Shown: in pieces, positions 36,746 to 46,190 of the stretch | Position numbering within the stretch: the stretch's first letter is position 1 | Layout of the letters: each line of letters begins with the position of its first letter | Source: Pseudomonas sp. RSB 5.4 | GTDB taxonomy: Bacteria; Pseudomonadota; Gammaproteobacteria; Pseudomonadales; Pseudomonadaceae | Direction: 5' to 3' | DNA length: 64,000 nucleotides | Assembly (NCBI RefSeq): GCF_037126175.1 | Contig: NZ_CP146986.1 | Location: forward strand, 2,198,501-2,262,500 | Made by a program: the position numbers and the translations under genes | The notes under the pieces: generated by a model | The model's input: only the letters and a program-made list of their open reading frames with translations | Database searches by the model: none | What the model was told of the DNA's origin: nothing

Positions 36746-37744
36746 ATGTCAGAGCGTGTCTTGATCGATGGTTACAACCGCCGCGTCGACTATCTGCGCA
36801 TGTCGGTCACCGACCGCTGCGACTTCCGCTGCGTGTATTGCATGGCCGAGGACATGCAGTTTCTGCCACGCCAGCAAGTGCTGACGCTGGAGGAGATCTA
36901 TCAACTGGCGCAGAGCTTCGTGGCGTTGGGCACGCGCAAGATTCGCCTGACCGGCGGCGAGCCGCTGATCCGTCCGGGCGTGGTCAAGCTGTGCGAGCAG
37001 ATTGCCGCCCTGCCCGGCCTGCGTGAGCTGTGCCTGACCACCAATGGCTCGCAGCTGGGCAAACTCGCCGCGCCGCTGTTCGACGCCGGGGTCAAGCGGC
37101 TGAACATCAGCCTCGACAGCCTCGACCCGGAGCGCTTCAGACAGATGACCCGCACCGGTGATCTGGCGCAGGTGATCAGCGGCATCGATGCGGCGCGCAA
37201 GGCCGGTTTCACCCGCACTAAACTCAACGTGGTGGTGATGCAGGGGCGCAACGATCAGGAGATCAACGATCTGGTGAGCTTCGCCATCGACCGCCAGCTC
37301 GACGTCTCCTTCATCGAGGAAATGCCGCTGGGGATCATCAGCGAACACAGCCGCGCGGAGTCGTTTTTCTCCAGCGCCCAGGTGCGCGCGAAGATCGCCG
37401 AGCGCTACACCCTGATCGACTCCGCCGAGTCGACCCAGGGCCCGTCGCGCTACTGGCGGCTGGCCGAAGCACCGGACATTCGTCTGGGTTTCATCTCGCC
37501 GCACAGCCACAATTTTTGCGGCACCTGCAACCGGGTGCGGCTGACCGTCGAAGGGCGCCTGCTACTGTGTCTGGGTAACGAGCATGCGGTGGATCTGAAA
37601 GCCGTGCTGCGCGCTCATCCGGGGCAACCGCAGCGGCTGGAGAAAGCCATTATCGAGGCAATGAAACTCAAGCCGTACAGGCACAATTTCGAAGTGAACG
37701 ACGACGTGCAGGTCGTGCGCTTCATGAACATGACCGGCGGTTGA
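36746..37744 (+). CDS. moaA: GTP 3',8-cyclase (molybdenum cofactor biosynthesis protein A)
   Basis: A 332-residue radical-SAM enzyme that starts molybdopterin synthesis by converting GTP with S-adenosylmethionine. The first iron-sulfur motif is CDFRCVYC (Cx3Cx2C) near residues 24-31, and the second cluster ligands are in [20 protein letters not shown]. The C-terminus ends in the functional double glycine (MTGG). Start ATG 36746 follows GAGG by 7 nt; an in-frame upstream extension to 36533 is promoter sequence. The next gene (bestrophin-like) follows 36 bp later. Confidence 0.95.
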   Translation: MSERVLIDGYNRRVDYLRMSVTDRCDFRCVYCMAEDMQFLPRQQVLTLEEIYQLAQSFVALGTRKIRLTGGEPLIRPGVVKLCEQIAALPGLRELCLTTNGSQLGKLAAPLFDAGVKRLNISLDSLDPERFRQMTRTGDLAQVISGIDAARKAGFTRTKLNVVVMQGRNDQEINDLVSFAIDRQLDVSFIEEMPLGIISEHSRAESFFSSAQVRAKIAERYTLIDSAESTQGPSRYWRLAEAPDIRLGFISPHSHNFCGTCNRVRLTVEGRLLLCLGNEHAVDLKAVLRAHPGQPQRLEKAIIEAMKLKPYRHNFEVNDDVQVVRFMNMTGG

Positions 37745-37780
37745 AACCGCCCTCACCCTGCGTAATCGGGATCGCCCAGC

Positions 37781-38680
37781 ATGATCATCAGACCCAAGGT
37801 CAACCAATTCGCCATCCTCTTCACCCTCAAGGGTTCGATTGCCAAACGTATCGCCCTGCGCACCTTGATGGTCACCCTGCTGGCCTCGGCCATCGTCCTG
37901 ATTGAAATCCTCCACCCGAGCAACTTCACCAAGGTCAACGCCACGCCGTTCACCTTGCTTGGGCTGTCGCTGTCGATCTTCATGAATTTTCGCAACAACG
38001 CCTGCTATGACCGCTGGTATGAAGCGCGCAAGGCCTGGGGCGATGTGCTGGTGCACATTCGTTCGGTGATTCGCGAGACCCATGTCATCCGTGAGTCGGT
38101 ACAACGCAAGCCGTTACTGCTCAACCTCTGCGGTTTCGCCCACTCGCTGAATGCGCGATTGCGCCGGGAAAGCGAAGCGGCAGCCAGCCGTGCGTGGATC
38201 TCCCCGCAACACGATCCGCAGGTGCCGGACTACAGCGGGCGGATTCTGCAGCAGGTCGGCCAGCAGTGTTCCGACCTGCATCAAAGCGGTGAACTGAGCG
38301 AGTGGCGTTACATGCTGCTGGCCAATCACCTGACCAGCCTGACCCAGGCGCAAGCGGTGTGCGAGCGGATCAAAAACACTCCGCTACCCTTCCCCTACAC
38401 CTTGCTGCTGCATCGCACGATCTACCTGTTCTGCATCCTGCTGCCCTTCGCCATGGCCGAACCACTGGGCTGGCTGACCCCATTGTTCACGGCGATCGTG
38501 AGCTACACGTTCTTTGGTCTGGATGCGATTGCCGATGAGCTGGAAGACCCGTTCGGCCGCGATGAAAACGACCTGGCGACCGACTCGCTGGTACGCACCA
38601 TCGAGCGCGACATCCTCAGCGAACTGGGCGTGACCGACCTGCCACCGATGCTGCTGCCGGTGGACTATGTGCTGAGCTGA
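37781..38680 (+). CDS. Bestrophin family membrane protein
   Basis: A 299-residue membrane protein of the bacterial bestrophin (UPF0187) group: FMNFRNNACYDRWYEARKAWG near residues 68-88 (the F-R-x-N-x-x-Y-x-R-W-x-E-x-R-x-x-W signature), four or so hydrophobic segments, and GLDAIADELEDPFGRDENDL (the E-L-x-x-P-F-G motif) near the end. Bacterial bestrophins form pentameric ion channels. It sits behind moaA; whether it has a role in molybdenum metabolism is unknown. Confidence 0.88.
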   Translation: MIIRPKVNQFAILFTLKGSIAKRIALRTLMVTLLASAIVLIEILHPSNFTKVNATPFTLLGLSLSIFMNFRNNACYDRWYEARKAWGDVLVHIRSVIRETHVIRESVQRKPLLLNLCGFAHSLNARLRRESEAAASRAWISPQHDPQVPDYSGRILQQVGQQCSDLHQSGELSEWRYMLLANHLTSLTQAQAVCERIKNTPLPFPYTLLLHRTIYLFCILLPFAMAEPLGWLTPLFTAIVSYTFFGLDAIADELEDPFGRDENDLATDSLVRTIERDILSELGVTDLPPMLLPVDYVLS

Positions 38681-38707
38681 TCACATTTCTCCAAACACCA
38701 ATAAACC

Positions 38708-38799
38708 TGTGGGAGCTGGCTTGCCAGCGATTGCGCCGGGTCAGCCAACTTCAATGCTGGATTTGCCGGCCTAATCGCTGGCAAGCCAGCTCCCACAGG
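38708..38799. repeat. REPIN of the GGGAGCTGGCTTGCCAGC family
   Basis: TGTGGGAGCTGGCTTGCCAG and CTGGCAAGCCAGCTCCCACA in opposed orientation, with a spacer of about 50 bp. Confidence 0.9.
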
Positions 38800-38836
38800 G
38801 ATTGGTAGTGTTTATACGTTCTTCTATAAGCATTAC

Positions 38837-38914
38837 AAAAAAGATCGCAGCCTTCGGCAGCTCCTACACTGGAATGCGTTTCCTGTAGGAGCTGCCGAAG
38901 GCTGCGATCTTTTG
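38837..38914. repeat. Inverted repeat of the GATCGCAGCCTTCGGCAGCTCC family
   Basis: AAAGATCGCAGCCTTCGGCA and its inverted partner TGCCGAAGGCTGCGATCTTT around a core with AGCTCCTACA / TGTAGGAGCT. The same family occurs at 53099. Confidence 0.88.
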
Positions 38915-38923
38915 ATCTTCGCT

Positions 38924-40129
38924 TTAAAACAGTTCGCTGAAGGGAATAAAGCGCAGCGGGTCGCCAATGCTGTGAGTACTGTTTTCCGGCACTTCCACCA
39001 ACCCGTCAGCCCAGGTCGCACCGAGCAAAACGCCGGAACTCTGGTTCGGATACAACACCGCACGCCCCGCTTCCAGCCGCACCCGCAGATACTCTCGACG
39101 GCTGCCTGCCTTGCTCCATTCAAATCCGGCATTCACCGTAAAGCTCAACGGCATGACCTCTTCAACGCCCTGAATGCGCAGCAGATACGGCCGCGCCAGC
39201 AGGCCGAAGGTCACCAGCGCCGAGGTCGGATTGCCCGGCAGGCCAATCACCGGGACCGTACCGAAATGCCCCACGGTCAGCGGTTTGCCAGGCTTGATCG
39301 CGAGTTTCCACAGCAGCGGTTTGCCGTTGTCGCGCAGCACCTGACCAAGGCAATCGGCGTCGCCGGCAGACACGCCACCCGTGGTCAGGATCAGGTCGGC
39401 CGCCACTTGCAATTGCTCAAGTGTGAGCCGCGTCTGTGCCGGACGATCCGGCAGAATCCCGGCGTCGATCACCTCGCAGCCCAGTTCCTTCAGCCAGTGG
39501 CCGAGCAACACGCGGTTGCTGTTGTAGATGCTGCCGGGACGCAGCGGCAGGCCCGGCTCGACCAGTTCGTCACCGGTCGACAGCAGCGCCACGCGCGGGC
39601 GACGCACCACGTGCAGTTGCGCCAGCCCCTGCCCGGCGGCGACGGCCAGTTCGAACGGCCCGAGGCGTTTGCCGGCACGCAGCAGGATGTCGCCGACGCG
39701 ATTTTCCTGACCTTGCGCACGAATGTTCTGCCCCGCTTTCAGCGCCTGCAGGAAGCGCACGCGACCGTCTTCGAGCACTTCGACGTTTTCCTGCATTTCG
39801 ACGCAAGTGGCGCCGGGTGGCAGCGGTGCGCCGGTAAAGATCCGCGCGCAGGTACCGGGCAATAGCGCGTCCGGCGCCTGGCCGGCGTAGACCTTTTGCG
39901 AGACCTTCAACGGCTGGCGATGCAGATCGGCCAGGTTCAACGCATAACCGTCCATGGCACTGTTCGGCCACGGCGGCAGGTCGAGTGTCGCCACCAGGTC
40001 ACTGGCCAACACTCGGCCACGCGCCTCGTCGAGCGGCAGTATTTCGCTGTCGGCCAGACGTTGCTCATTGGCCATGCCGAGCAACTGATCGAGGGCGTCC
40101 TCGACCGACATCAACGCTGCCTTGCTCAT
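38924..40129 (-). CDS. moeA: Molybdopterin molybdenumtransferase
   Basis: A 401-residue enzyme that inserts molybdate into adenylylated molybdopterin. Family segments are LPPWPNSAMDGYAL (residues 53-66), ARIFTGAPLPPGATCVEMQE, PRVALLSTGDELVEPG, LILTTGGVSAGDADCL and GLPGNPTSALVTF. The start ATG 40129 overlaps the moaB stop as ATGA, so the two are translationally coupled. It ends about 40 bp before the REP-like repeat downstream. Confidence 0.94.
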   Translation of the reverse strand: MSKAALMSVEDALDQLLGMANEQRLADSEILPLDEARGRVLASDLVATLDLPPWPNSAMDGYALNLADLHRQPLKVSQKVYAGQAPDALLPGTCARIFTGAPLPPGATCVEMQENVEVLEDGRVRFLQALKAGQNIRAQGQENRVGDILLRAGKRLGPFELAVAAGQGLAQLHVVRRPRVALLSTGDELVEPGLPLRPGSIYNSNRVLLGHWLKELGCEVIDAGILPDRPAQTRLTLEQLQVAADLILTTGGVSAGDADCLGQVLRDNGKPLLWKLAIKPGKPLTVGHFGTVPVIGLPGNPTSALVTFGLLARPYLLRIQGVEEVMPLSFTVNAGFEWSKAGSRREYLRVRLEAGRAVLYPNQSSGVLLGATWADGLVEVPENSTHSIGDPLRFIPFSELF

Positions 40130-40665
40130 CCGCGCGGCCCACAGGCGGCTACTGATTTGAGGTGCGGCACGAAGTTGCACGGGCGATGGCGGTTATCCAG
40201 TTGTTCGGCGAGGATGCCTTCCCACGCGGTGCGACAGGCACCGGTCGAACCCGGCAGGCAGCACACCAGCGTGCCGTTGGACAAGCCGGCCAGCGCACGG
40301 CTTTGCACGGTGGAGGTGCCGATGTCGAGAATCGAGATCGCGCGGAACAACTCGCCAAACCCATCGATCTGCTTGTCGAGCAGACAGGCCACCGCTTCCG
40401 GCGTGCTGTCGCGCCCGGTGAAGCCAGTGCCGCCGGTGATCAGCACCACCTGAATGCTGTCGTCGGCAATCCAGTGCGCGACCTGGGCGCGGATCTTGTA
40501 CAGGTCATCCTTGAGCAGGTTGCGTTCGCTCAAGGTATGACCGGCCTCCAGCAATCGGCTGACCAGCAATTGGCCGGACGTGTCGCTCGCATAATCGCGA
40601 GTATCGCTGACGGTCAGTACGGCAATGTTCAGGGGGACAAACAGGGCATCCGCTTTCGCGCTCAT
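40126..40665 (-). CDS. moaB: Molybdenum cofactor biosynthesis protein B
   Basis: A 179-residue MogA/MoaB-type adenylyltransferase fold. Segments: LNIAVLTVSDTRDYASDTSG (residues 12-31), IQVVLITGGTGFTGRDSTPE and LPGSTGACRTAWEGIL, which form the molybdopterin-binding site. It activates molybdopterin by adenylylation or is a paralogue of MogA. First gene of moaB-moeA; the promoter lies in the region shared with the LysR gene. Confidence 0.93.
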   Translation of the reverse strand: MSAKADALFVPLNIAVLTVSDTRDYASDTSGQLLVSRLLEAGHTLSERNLLKDDLYKIRAQVAHWIADDSIQVVLITGGTGFTGRDSTPEAVACLLDKQIDGFGELFRAISILDIGTSTVQSRALAGLSNGTLVCCLPGSTGACRTAWEGILAEQLDNRHRPCNFVPHLKSVAACGPRG

Positions 40666-40725
40666 GGGACTCTCCGGCAGTAGTCAATCAGATTGCCGAG
40701 CAGCCTAAGTGCCACTTATGAGTAC

Positions 40726-40851
40726 TGTCTAATCACTCTGGCCAACCACATTATCGACCTGCTCTATCGGTGCCGTTGACCTCGGCCAAAGCCTTTGAAA
40801 CCATGGGCGATAGAGCTGATCGATAGCCTTTTCAATGCTTCCGATTGGACG
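40726..40851. promoter_or_regulatory. Divergent moaB / LysR regulatory region with paired GATTRGACR motifs
   Basis: TGTCTAATC at 40726-40734 and GATTGGACG at 40843-40851, the same arrangement as between the molybdoenzyme gene and moaA. After the first site ACCACATTATCGACCTGCTC resembles ACCACTTTATCGAAACCCTC at 36535-36554, so about 45 bp is shared by the two regions. Confidence 0.5.
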
Positions 40852-40950
40852 CAAACACAGGCAAATGAGATCGTCGCACCTCGCGTTTTCCGTGCGCTGC
40901 GCGCATCTGCGTCAATACTCCATTCAATTTTTCAACGAGCAGGTGCCTTC

Positions 40951-41850
40951 GTGGACATCAAACAACTCAAGTTCCTGATCGCACTGGACGAAACCCGACA
41001 CTTCGGCCAGGCCGCCGCCCGCTGCCACATCACTCAGCCGACCCTGTCGATGCGTCTGCGCAATCTGGAAGACGAACTGGATCTGGTGCTGGTCAATCGC
41101 GGTCAGCGCTTTGAAGGTTTCACTCAGGCCGGCGAGCGAGTGCTGGCCTGGGCGCGCACGCTGCTGGCCGCGCATGACGGTCTGTTCGCCGAAGCGGCGG
41201 CGTGCCGCGGGCAACTGGTCGGCAGCCTGCGCCTGGGGCTGGTGCCGCTGAGCAACTTCAATCCGGTCAATTACATTCAGGGCTTGTCCGGGACCTATCC
41301 CGAGCTGAAATTCAGTCTGTCGTCGGGCAGTTCCGACGAGATCATCGCCGGCCTTGGCAACAATCAACTGGACCTGGGCGTGTGCTACCTCGACCACGTC
41401 AACCCGAACTATTTCGATTTTTTCGAGATTGGTGAAACCCGCGTCGGGCTGCTTTACGACAACCGTCACTTCCATTTCGAAGGCTCGGAAATGAGCTGGG
41501 AAGACGCCGCCGAACTGCCCTTGGGGATGATCACCACCGGCATGCATTACCGTAAATCCATCGATCTGAGTTTCCGCAGTCGCGGGCTGAATCCGCAGCC
41601 GATCATGGAAAGTGATTCGACCTATCAACTGCTGCAGGCGATCCACCAAGGATTCTGCTGCTCGATCATGCCGCTGGACAGCGGGCTGGAAGAGCCGATC
41701 GAACACCTGTCGTTCATGCAACTGCCGGATGCCAGCGTGCTGGCGCCGCTGGGTCTGGTGATGCGCAAGACCGAGCCGCGTTCGGCGATTGCCGAGAAGT
41801 GCTTTGCCGAGGCGCGGAAAATGTTTGGGGGTGAGGTGCCGGTTGTTTGA
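40951..41850 (+). CDS. LysR-family regulator, probable regulator of the molybdoenzyme/cofactor genes
   Basis: A 299-residue LysR protein: N-terminal DIKQLKFLIALDETRHFGQA with ARCHITQPTLSMRLRNLEDE (helix-turn-helix), and a ligand domain from about residue 90. GTG 40951 is the start because the family N-terminus begins there; an in-frame ATG 156 bp upstream lies in the promoter region. It is divergent from moaB and 244 bp before fdhD. The shared motif in the three nearby promoters makes it the natural candidate regulator (inference). Confidence 0.88.
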   Translation: MDIKQLKFLIALDETRHFGQAAARCHITQPTLSMRLRNLEDELDLVLVNRGQRFEGFTQAGERVLAWARTLLAAHDGLFAEAAACRGQLVGSLRLGLVPLSNFNPVNYIQGLSGTYPELKFSLSSGSSDEIIAGLGNNQLDLGVCYLDHVNPNYFDFFEIGETRVGLLYDNRHFHFEGSEMSWEDAAELPLGMITTGMHYRKSIDLSFRSRGLNPQPIMESDSTYQLLQAIHQGFCCSIMPLDSGLEEPIEHLSFMQLPDASVLAPLGLVMRKTEPRSAIAEKCFAEARKMFGGEVPVV

Positions 41851-41886
41851 GTGACTATCCAGACATTGCTGTTGGACGCCTGGCCG

Positions 41887-41960
41887 CCTTCGCGAGCAAG
41901 CCCGCTCCCACAGGTTGAATGCATTTCAAATGTGGGAGCGGGCTTGCTCGCGAAGAGGCC
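41887..41960. repeat. REP pair, inverted, short spacer
   Basis: CGCGAGCAAGCCCGCTCCCA, then GAATGCATTTC, then TGTGGGAGCGGGCTTGCTCG in opposed orientation. Confidence 0.88.
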
Positions 41961-42030
41961 CGCCCAGCCAACACACCTTTCGGACATGACACCGGTGATC
42001 GACCCACCCAATCACCAGATCAGAACAAGC

Positions 42031-42039
42031 GATTGGACG
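42031..42039 (+). promoter_or_regulatory. GATTGGACG motif before fdhD
   Basis: A single GATTGGACG copy 56 bp before the fdhD start, the same 9-mer as in the other two cofactor-gene promoters at 36665 and 40843. Confidence 0.45.
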
Positions 42040-42094
42040 CACTTTTGACTCCCCCGTAGCCTGAACTCACTTCAGCGCTTCGGGACTTTTCAAG

Positions 42095-42937
42095 ATGCAG
42101 TGCCAAGTTGCAACAACCGCCGAACCGGGGGATGGCAATGCCCCCGCACCGCAACCGTCACAGGTCGCGTTTCGCGAATACCTGCAAGACGCCCCGCTCT
42201 CCCACGCCGCCCTGGCCGCGGAAATTGCTCTGGCGATCACCTTCAATGGCCTGAGTCAGGCGGTGATGATGGTCTCGCCCGGCAACCTCGAAGACTTCAT
42301 CCGTGGCTTCAGCCTGAGCAACGCGATCATCGACAGCGTCGACGAGATCTACGATATCCATCTGACGCATTTCGATCAGGCCTGCCAGGCCGACGTGCAG
42401 ATTTCCAGTCGTGCCTTCTGGGCGCTGAAAGATCATCGTCGGCAGATGACCGGCACCAGCGGTTGCGGCATCTGTGGCGTCGAAGCGCTGGAGCAGGCGC
42501 TGCCGCAACTGCAGATCCTGCAACCCTGCGCACTGCCGCCGGCCGCGCATTTCGATGGCATCCGCCAGCGTATCGAACAGGCTCAGCAACTGGCGCGCAG
42601 CAGCGGCGCCCTGCACGCGGCGCTGTACTTCGATGCCCGCGGTGAGGCGCTGCTGTGCCGCGAAGACATCGGCCGGCACAACGCCCTCGACAAGCTGATC
42701 GGCGCGATGCACAGCGCAGACGTCGATGCGCGTCAGGGCTTCGTGGTGGTCACCAGCCGTTGCAGCCTCGAACTGATCCACAAAGCCGTGCGCGCCCGCC
42801 TCGGCACCCTCGTCAGTCTGTCCGCGCCCACCGCATTGACCGTGCGCTGGGCGCTCAAGCATCAGCTGAATCTGATCCACGTTCCGCACCGTAACGCCCC
42901 CCGAATCTACAGCCCGATCCAGGAGCTTTCGCCATGA
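42095..42937 (+). CDS. fdhD: Formate dehydrogenase accessory sulfurtransferase
   Basis: A 280-residue protein that passes sulfur from IscS to the molybdenum cofactor of formate dehydrogenase-type enzymes. The conserved [13 protein letters not shown] holds the Cx2C motif near residues 127-130, and [16 protein letters not shown] is the second signature. It fits the family length. The stop overlaps the moaC start (ATGA, 4 bp), so fdhD, moaC, moaD and moaE form one unit, tying this enzyme to the molybdoenzyme at 34067. Confidence 0.94.
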   Translation: MQCQVATTAEPGDGNAPAPQPSQVAFREYLQDAPLSHAALAAEIALAITFNGLSQAVMMVSPGNLEDFIRGFSLSNAIIDSVDEIYDIHLTHFDQACQADVQISSRAFWALKDHRRQMTGTSGCGICGVEALEQALPQLQILQPCALPPAAHFDGIRQRIEQAQQLARSSGALHAALYFDARGEALLCREDIGRHNALDKLIGAMHSADVDARQGFVVVTSRCSLELIHKAVRARLGTLVSLSAPTALTVRWALKHQLNLIHVPHRNAPRIYSPIQELSP

Positions 42938-43419
42938 GCAACACCCTCACCCACCTCGACGATCAGGGCCGCGCCAACATGGTCGATGTCAGCGAAAAAG
43001 CGCCAACTCGCCGCGAAGCGACGGCGCAAGCCTGGGTGCAGATGCGCCCGGAAACGCTGCAGATGATCCAGGCCAACGGGCACCCCAAGGGCGACGTTTT
43101 CGCCGTGGCACGCATCGCCGGAATTCAGGCAGCCAAGCGCACCCACGAGCTGATCCCGCTGTGCCATGCGCTGCTGCTCAGCTCGATTCATGTCGAACTC
43201 AAGGCCTGCGAGCCGGACCGCGTACAGATCACCAGCACCTGCCGCCTCACCGGCCAGACCGGCGTCGAACTCGAAGCGCTGACCGCCGCCAGCGTCGCCG
43301 CATTGACGATCTATGACATGTGCAAAGCGGTGGACCGGGCGATGGTCATCGGCGACATCCGCCTGCTGAGCAAACAGGGCGGACGCTCCGGGCATTTTCA
43401 ATGGGAGGACGCGCAATGA
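42934..43419 (+). CDS. moaC: Cyclic pyranopterin monophosphate synthase
   Basis: A 161-residue enzyme of the second step in molybdopterin synthesis. Segments: [20 protein letters not shown], the catalytic-site stretch [40 protein letters not shown] [20 protein letters not shown] and [16 protein letters not shown]. It overlaps fdhD and moaD by 4 bp each. Confidence 0.96.
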   Translation: MSNTLTHLDDQGRANMVDVSEKAPTRREATAQAWVQMRPETLQMIQANGHPKGDVFAVARIAGIQAAKRTHELIPLCHALLLSSIHVELKACEPDRVQITSTCRLTGQTGVELEALTAASVAALTIYDMCKAVDRAMVIGDIRLLSKQGGRSGHFQWEDAQ

Positions 43420-43667
43420 TCCTGATCAGCTACTTCGCCAGCTACCGTGATCGCCTCAATCTGGGCGGTGAAAAAATCCCTTTGAGCGACAACCTGACCT
43501 GCATCGAAGACGTGCGGCAATTGCTCATGGCCCGCGGCGAGGAATGGCGCGAAGTGCTCGGCGCCGGCAACCTGATGTGCGCGTTGAATCAGGAACTGTG
43601 CCAGCCGAGTGCGGCCATTGAGGACTTCGACGAGATCGCGTTTTTCCCACCGGTCACCGGGGGCTGA
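43416..43667 (+). CDS. moaD: Molybdopterin synthase sulfur carrier subunit
   Basis: An 83-residue ubiquitin-like protein ending in the double glycine FFPPVTGG that is thiocarboxylated and delivers sulfur to MoaE. The start is ATG 43416, overlapping the moaC stop (ATGA). Family segments: [19 protein letters not shown] and [11 protein letters not shown]. The moaE start follows the stop by 2 bp. Confidence 0.94.
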   Translation: MILISYFASYRDRLNLGGEKIPLSDNLTCIEDVRQLLMARGEEWREVLGAGNLMCALNQELCQPSAAIEDFDEIAFFPPVTGG

Positions 43668-43669
43668 GC

Positions 43670-44131
43670 ATGACGGTTCGAGTTCAGTACAAAAGCTTCG
43701 ACGTCGGCCAGTTGACCGCCGACCTGCATGCGCGCAATCCACGGGTCGGCGCGGTGGTGAATTTCATTGGCTATGTGCGCGATCTGAACATTGGCCAGAG
43801 CGTGAACGAGCTGTTCCTCGAGCACTATCCGGGCATGACCGAAAAAGCCCTCGAACAGATCGCCGACGAGGCTCGCGAGCGCTGGCCGCTGCTGGGAGTG
43901 GAGATTGTGCATCGGGTCGGCGCGCTGGCGGTCAGCGAACCGATCGTGTTCGTTGGCGTCAGCAGCAAGCACCGGCACATGGCCTTTGAAGCCTGCGCGT
44001 TCATCATGGACGTGCTCAAGACCCGTGCGCCGTTCTGGAAGCGTGAGAGCACGGCGCAGGGTTCGCACTGGGTCGAGGCGCGGGAGAGTGACCAGAATGC
44101 GGCGCTGCGCTGGAGTCTGGCGCATGCCTGA
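43670..44131 (+). CDS. moaE: Molybdopterin synthase catalytic subunit
   Basis: A 153-residue protein. Segments: GAVVNFIGYVRDLN, LEHYPGMTEKALEQIADEAR, VEIVHRVGALAVSEPIVFVG, SSKHRHMAFEACAFIMDVLK and the catalytic lysine area APFWKRES. It converts the pyranopterin to molybdopterin with MoaD. Last gene of fdhD-moaC-moaD-moaE. Confidence 0.96.
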   Translation: MTVRVQYKSFDVGQLTADLHARNPRVGAVVNFIGYVRDLNIGQSVNELFLEHYPGMTEKALEQIADEARERWPLLGVEIVHRVGALAVSEPIVFVGVSSKHRHMAFEACAFIMDVLKTRAPFWKRESTAQGSHWVEARESDQNAALRWSLAHA

Positions 44132-44141
44132 AGATCAAGAG

Positions 44142-44318
44142 CCCCTCACCCTAGCCCTCTCCCCGAGGGAGAGGGGACTGATTGGGGGATATTGAAGAAA
44201 TTCACCGAATTGAAAGATTGGCCCTGAATCCATAATCGACTCGATCTTTCAGGTCGATGGATAACGCCAGACACCTCGGTCGGCCCCCTCTCCCTCTGGG
44301 AGAGGGCTGGGGTGAGGG
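44142..44318. mobile_element. MITE-like inverted-repeat element, 177 bp
   Basis: Same ends and similar interior as the element at 12843-13020 (CCCTCACCCTAGCCCTCTCC at the left, inverted GAGAGGGCTGGGGTGAGGG at the right; interior CTTTCAGGTCGATG). It fills most of the interval between moaE and the chromate transporter gene. Confidence 0.75.
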
Positions 44319-44371
44319 TTGAAAGTCTGATTAGATAGCCACTCCGCCAGGATTAAACTCCGGAGTCTCGT

Positions 44372-45715
44372 TTGAGCACAGCGCCCAACAACCTGCCCCG
44401 CCCCGCTCCCGTCACCCTGCGCCAGGCTTGGCACTTCTGGCTCAAGCTCGGCTGCATCGGTTTCGGCGGCCCGGCCGGGCAGATCGCGATCATGCATCAG
44501 GAACTGGTCGAGCGCCGGCGCTGGATCTCCGAGCGACGGTTCCTGCATGCGCTCAACTACTGCATGTTGCTGCCCGGCCCCGAGGCCCAGCAACTGGCGA
44601 CCTATATTGGCTGGCTGTTGCATCGCACCTGGGGCGGAGTGATTGCCGGGGCGCTGTTCGTGCTGCCGTCGCTGTTCATCCTGATTGCGCTGTCGTGGCT
44701 GTACATCGCGTTCGGTGACGTGCCGGTGGTGGCCGGGATCTTTTACGGAATCAAACCGGCGGTGACTGCGATTGTGCTGCACGCGGCGCATCGCATCGGT
44801 TCGCGGGCGCTGAAAAACAGTTGGCTGTGGGCAATCGCCGGGGCGTCGTTCGTGGCGATCTTTGCCTTCAACCTGCCGTTCCCGCTGATCGTCCTCAGTG
44901 CGGCGTTGCTCGGCTATTTCGGCGGGCGACTGGCGCCACAACGGTTCGACAATGGCAGCCAGCGCGGCAGTGCCCAATCCTTCGGCCCGGCGTTGATCGA
45001 TGACGACACGCCAACGCCCGAACATGCCCGATTCAGCCTGCCGAAGTTGTGGCGTCTGCTGTTGGTCGGCGCGGCGCTGTGGTGTTTGCCGATGGCGCTG
45101 CTGACCGCGCTGTTCGGCTGGGACGGCACCTTCACGCAAATGGGCTGGTTCTTTACCAAAGCCGCGCTGCTGACCTTTGGCGGCGCTTACGCGGTGTTGC
45201 CCTATGTCTATCAGGGCGCAGTCGGGCACTACGGCTGGCTGACGCCAACGCAGATGATCGACGGCCTCGCCCTTGGCGAAAGTACGCCAGGGCCGCTGAT
45301 CATGGTGGTGGCGTTTGTCGGTTTCATCGGCGGTTACGTGCAACCGGCGTTCGGCGCGGAACATGCGTTCGCCGCCGGTGCACTCGCGGCGACACTGGTG
45401 ACCTGGTTCACCTTCCTGCCCTCGTTCCTGTTCATCCTCGCCGGCGGGCCGCTGGTGGAATCGACCCACAATGAATTGAAATTCACCGCACCGTTGACCG
45501 CTATCACCGCTGCGGTGGTCGGGGTGATTCTGAACCTGGCGTGTTTCTTCGCTTATCACGTGTTCTGGCCCAACGGTTTTGCCGGGCACACGGATCTGTT
45601 TTCCATCGGGCTGGCGTTGCTGGCCGCACTGGCGCTGTTCATTTTCAAGCGCGGTGTGATTGCAGTGTTGATCGTTTGCGCCCTCGCCGGGCTGGGCTTT
45701 CATCTGCTGCGCTGA
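44372..45715 (+). CDS. chrA: Chromate transporter (long-chain CHR family)
   Basis: A 447-residue membrane protein with two homologous CHR halves: [20 protein letters not shown] in the first (residues 22-41) and [20 protein letters not shown] in the second (about 260), with [17 protein letters not shown] and [19 protein letters not shown] as paired signatures. It exports chromate. TTG 44372 has GGAG 8 nt in front and opens on a plausible N-terminus. Preceded by a MITE-like element; no chrB regulator gene adjoins. Confidence 0.92.
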   Translation: MSTAPNNLPRPAPVTLRQAWHFWLKLGCIGFGGPAGQIAIMHQELVERRRWISERRFLHALNYCMLLPGPEAQQLATYIGWLLHRTWGGVIAGALFVLPSLFILIALSWLYIAFGDVPVVAGIFYGIKPAVTAIVLHAAHRIGSRALKNSWLWAIAGASFVAIFAFNLPFPLIVLSAALLGYFGGRLAPQRFDNGSQRGSAQSFGPALIDDDTPTPEHARFSLPKLWRLLLVGAALWCLPMALLTALFGWDGTFTQMGWFFTKAALLTFGGAYAVLPYVYQGAVGHYGWLTPTQMIDGLALGESTPGPLIMVVAFVGFIGGYVQPAFGAEHAFAAGALAATLVTWFTFLPSFLFILAGGPLVESTHNELKFTAPLTAITAAVVGVILNLACFFAYHVFWPNGFAGHTDLFSIGLALLAALALFIFKRGVIAVLIVCALAGLGFHLLR

Positions 45716-45843
45716 GCAGCGGCCAAAGAGGCAGGGGCACAATCATCGGTTTACAGGCCCGCAGATTGCCCCTTACTATCCGGGCACACCGGTCGGCGGG
45801 GCCATCCCGTCACCGACGTTTTCCGCCAACGGAAACACGCGTT

Positions 45844-45921
45844 ATGAGTACGTCACCACAACAACCAGAAACGTTGAACGTCTCTCGCTTGCGCGCCCTC
45901 TCCCACAGGGGCGGCGTATGA
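45844..45921 (+). CDS. Short reading frame, 25 codons, possible leader peptide
   Basis: MSTSPQQPETLNVSRLRALS then HRGGV. It overlaps the next short frame by 4 bp (ATGA). No clear ribosome-binding site beyond a purine-poor stretch. It lies in the 475 bp interval between chrA and the glutamine-synthetase-like gene. I do not recognise it; the two overlapping frames look like a leader, with no matching downstream gene nearby. Confidence 0.3.
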   Translation: MSTSPQQPETLNVSRLRALSHRGGV

Positions 45922-46001
45922 ATCGTATCGTCAATCTCCCCATGGCCCTGCGCCGTTCCAAGCTGCGTCACTCCGCACGCCCGCCGGATATCGCCTGCTG
46001 A
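45918..46001 (+). CDS. Short reading frame, 27 codons, possible leader peptide
   Basis: MNRIVNLPMALRRSKLRHSA then RPPDIAC, a basic peptide starting in the ATGA overlap with the 25-codon frame before it. Translation coupling is possible. A half REP element follows, then the ligase gene at 46191. The function is unknown. It may be the remains of a leader whose transporter or enzyme gene was lost. Confidence 0.3.
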   Translation: MNRIVNLPMALRRSKLRHSARPPDIAC

Positions 46002-46033
46002 TTTTCTCAGTCAACAAAAACTATAGATGCATG

Positions 46034-46080
46034 ACTGTAGTGAGGGGATTTATCCCCGATGGACTGCGTAGCAGTCCTCA
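46034..46080. repeat. Single REP element of the GGGGATTTATCCCC family
   Basis: AGTGAGGGGATTTATCCCCG with a shortened right half ending CAGTCCTCACAGG; the inverted partner is missing. Confidence 0.75.
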
Positions 46081-46190
46081 CAGGTTCTGTGTCACGTCTG
46101 ACTGATCTCCATTTTATTCCTGCCGGGACGCCATAGCTGCGTCCGGCCCGATCCTGCGCGCCTGTGCGGCGCCATCGTGAGTGATTGACC

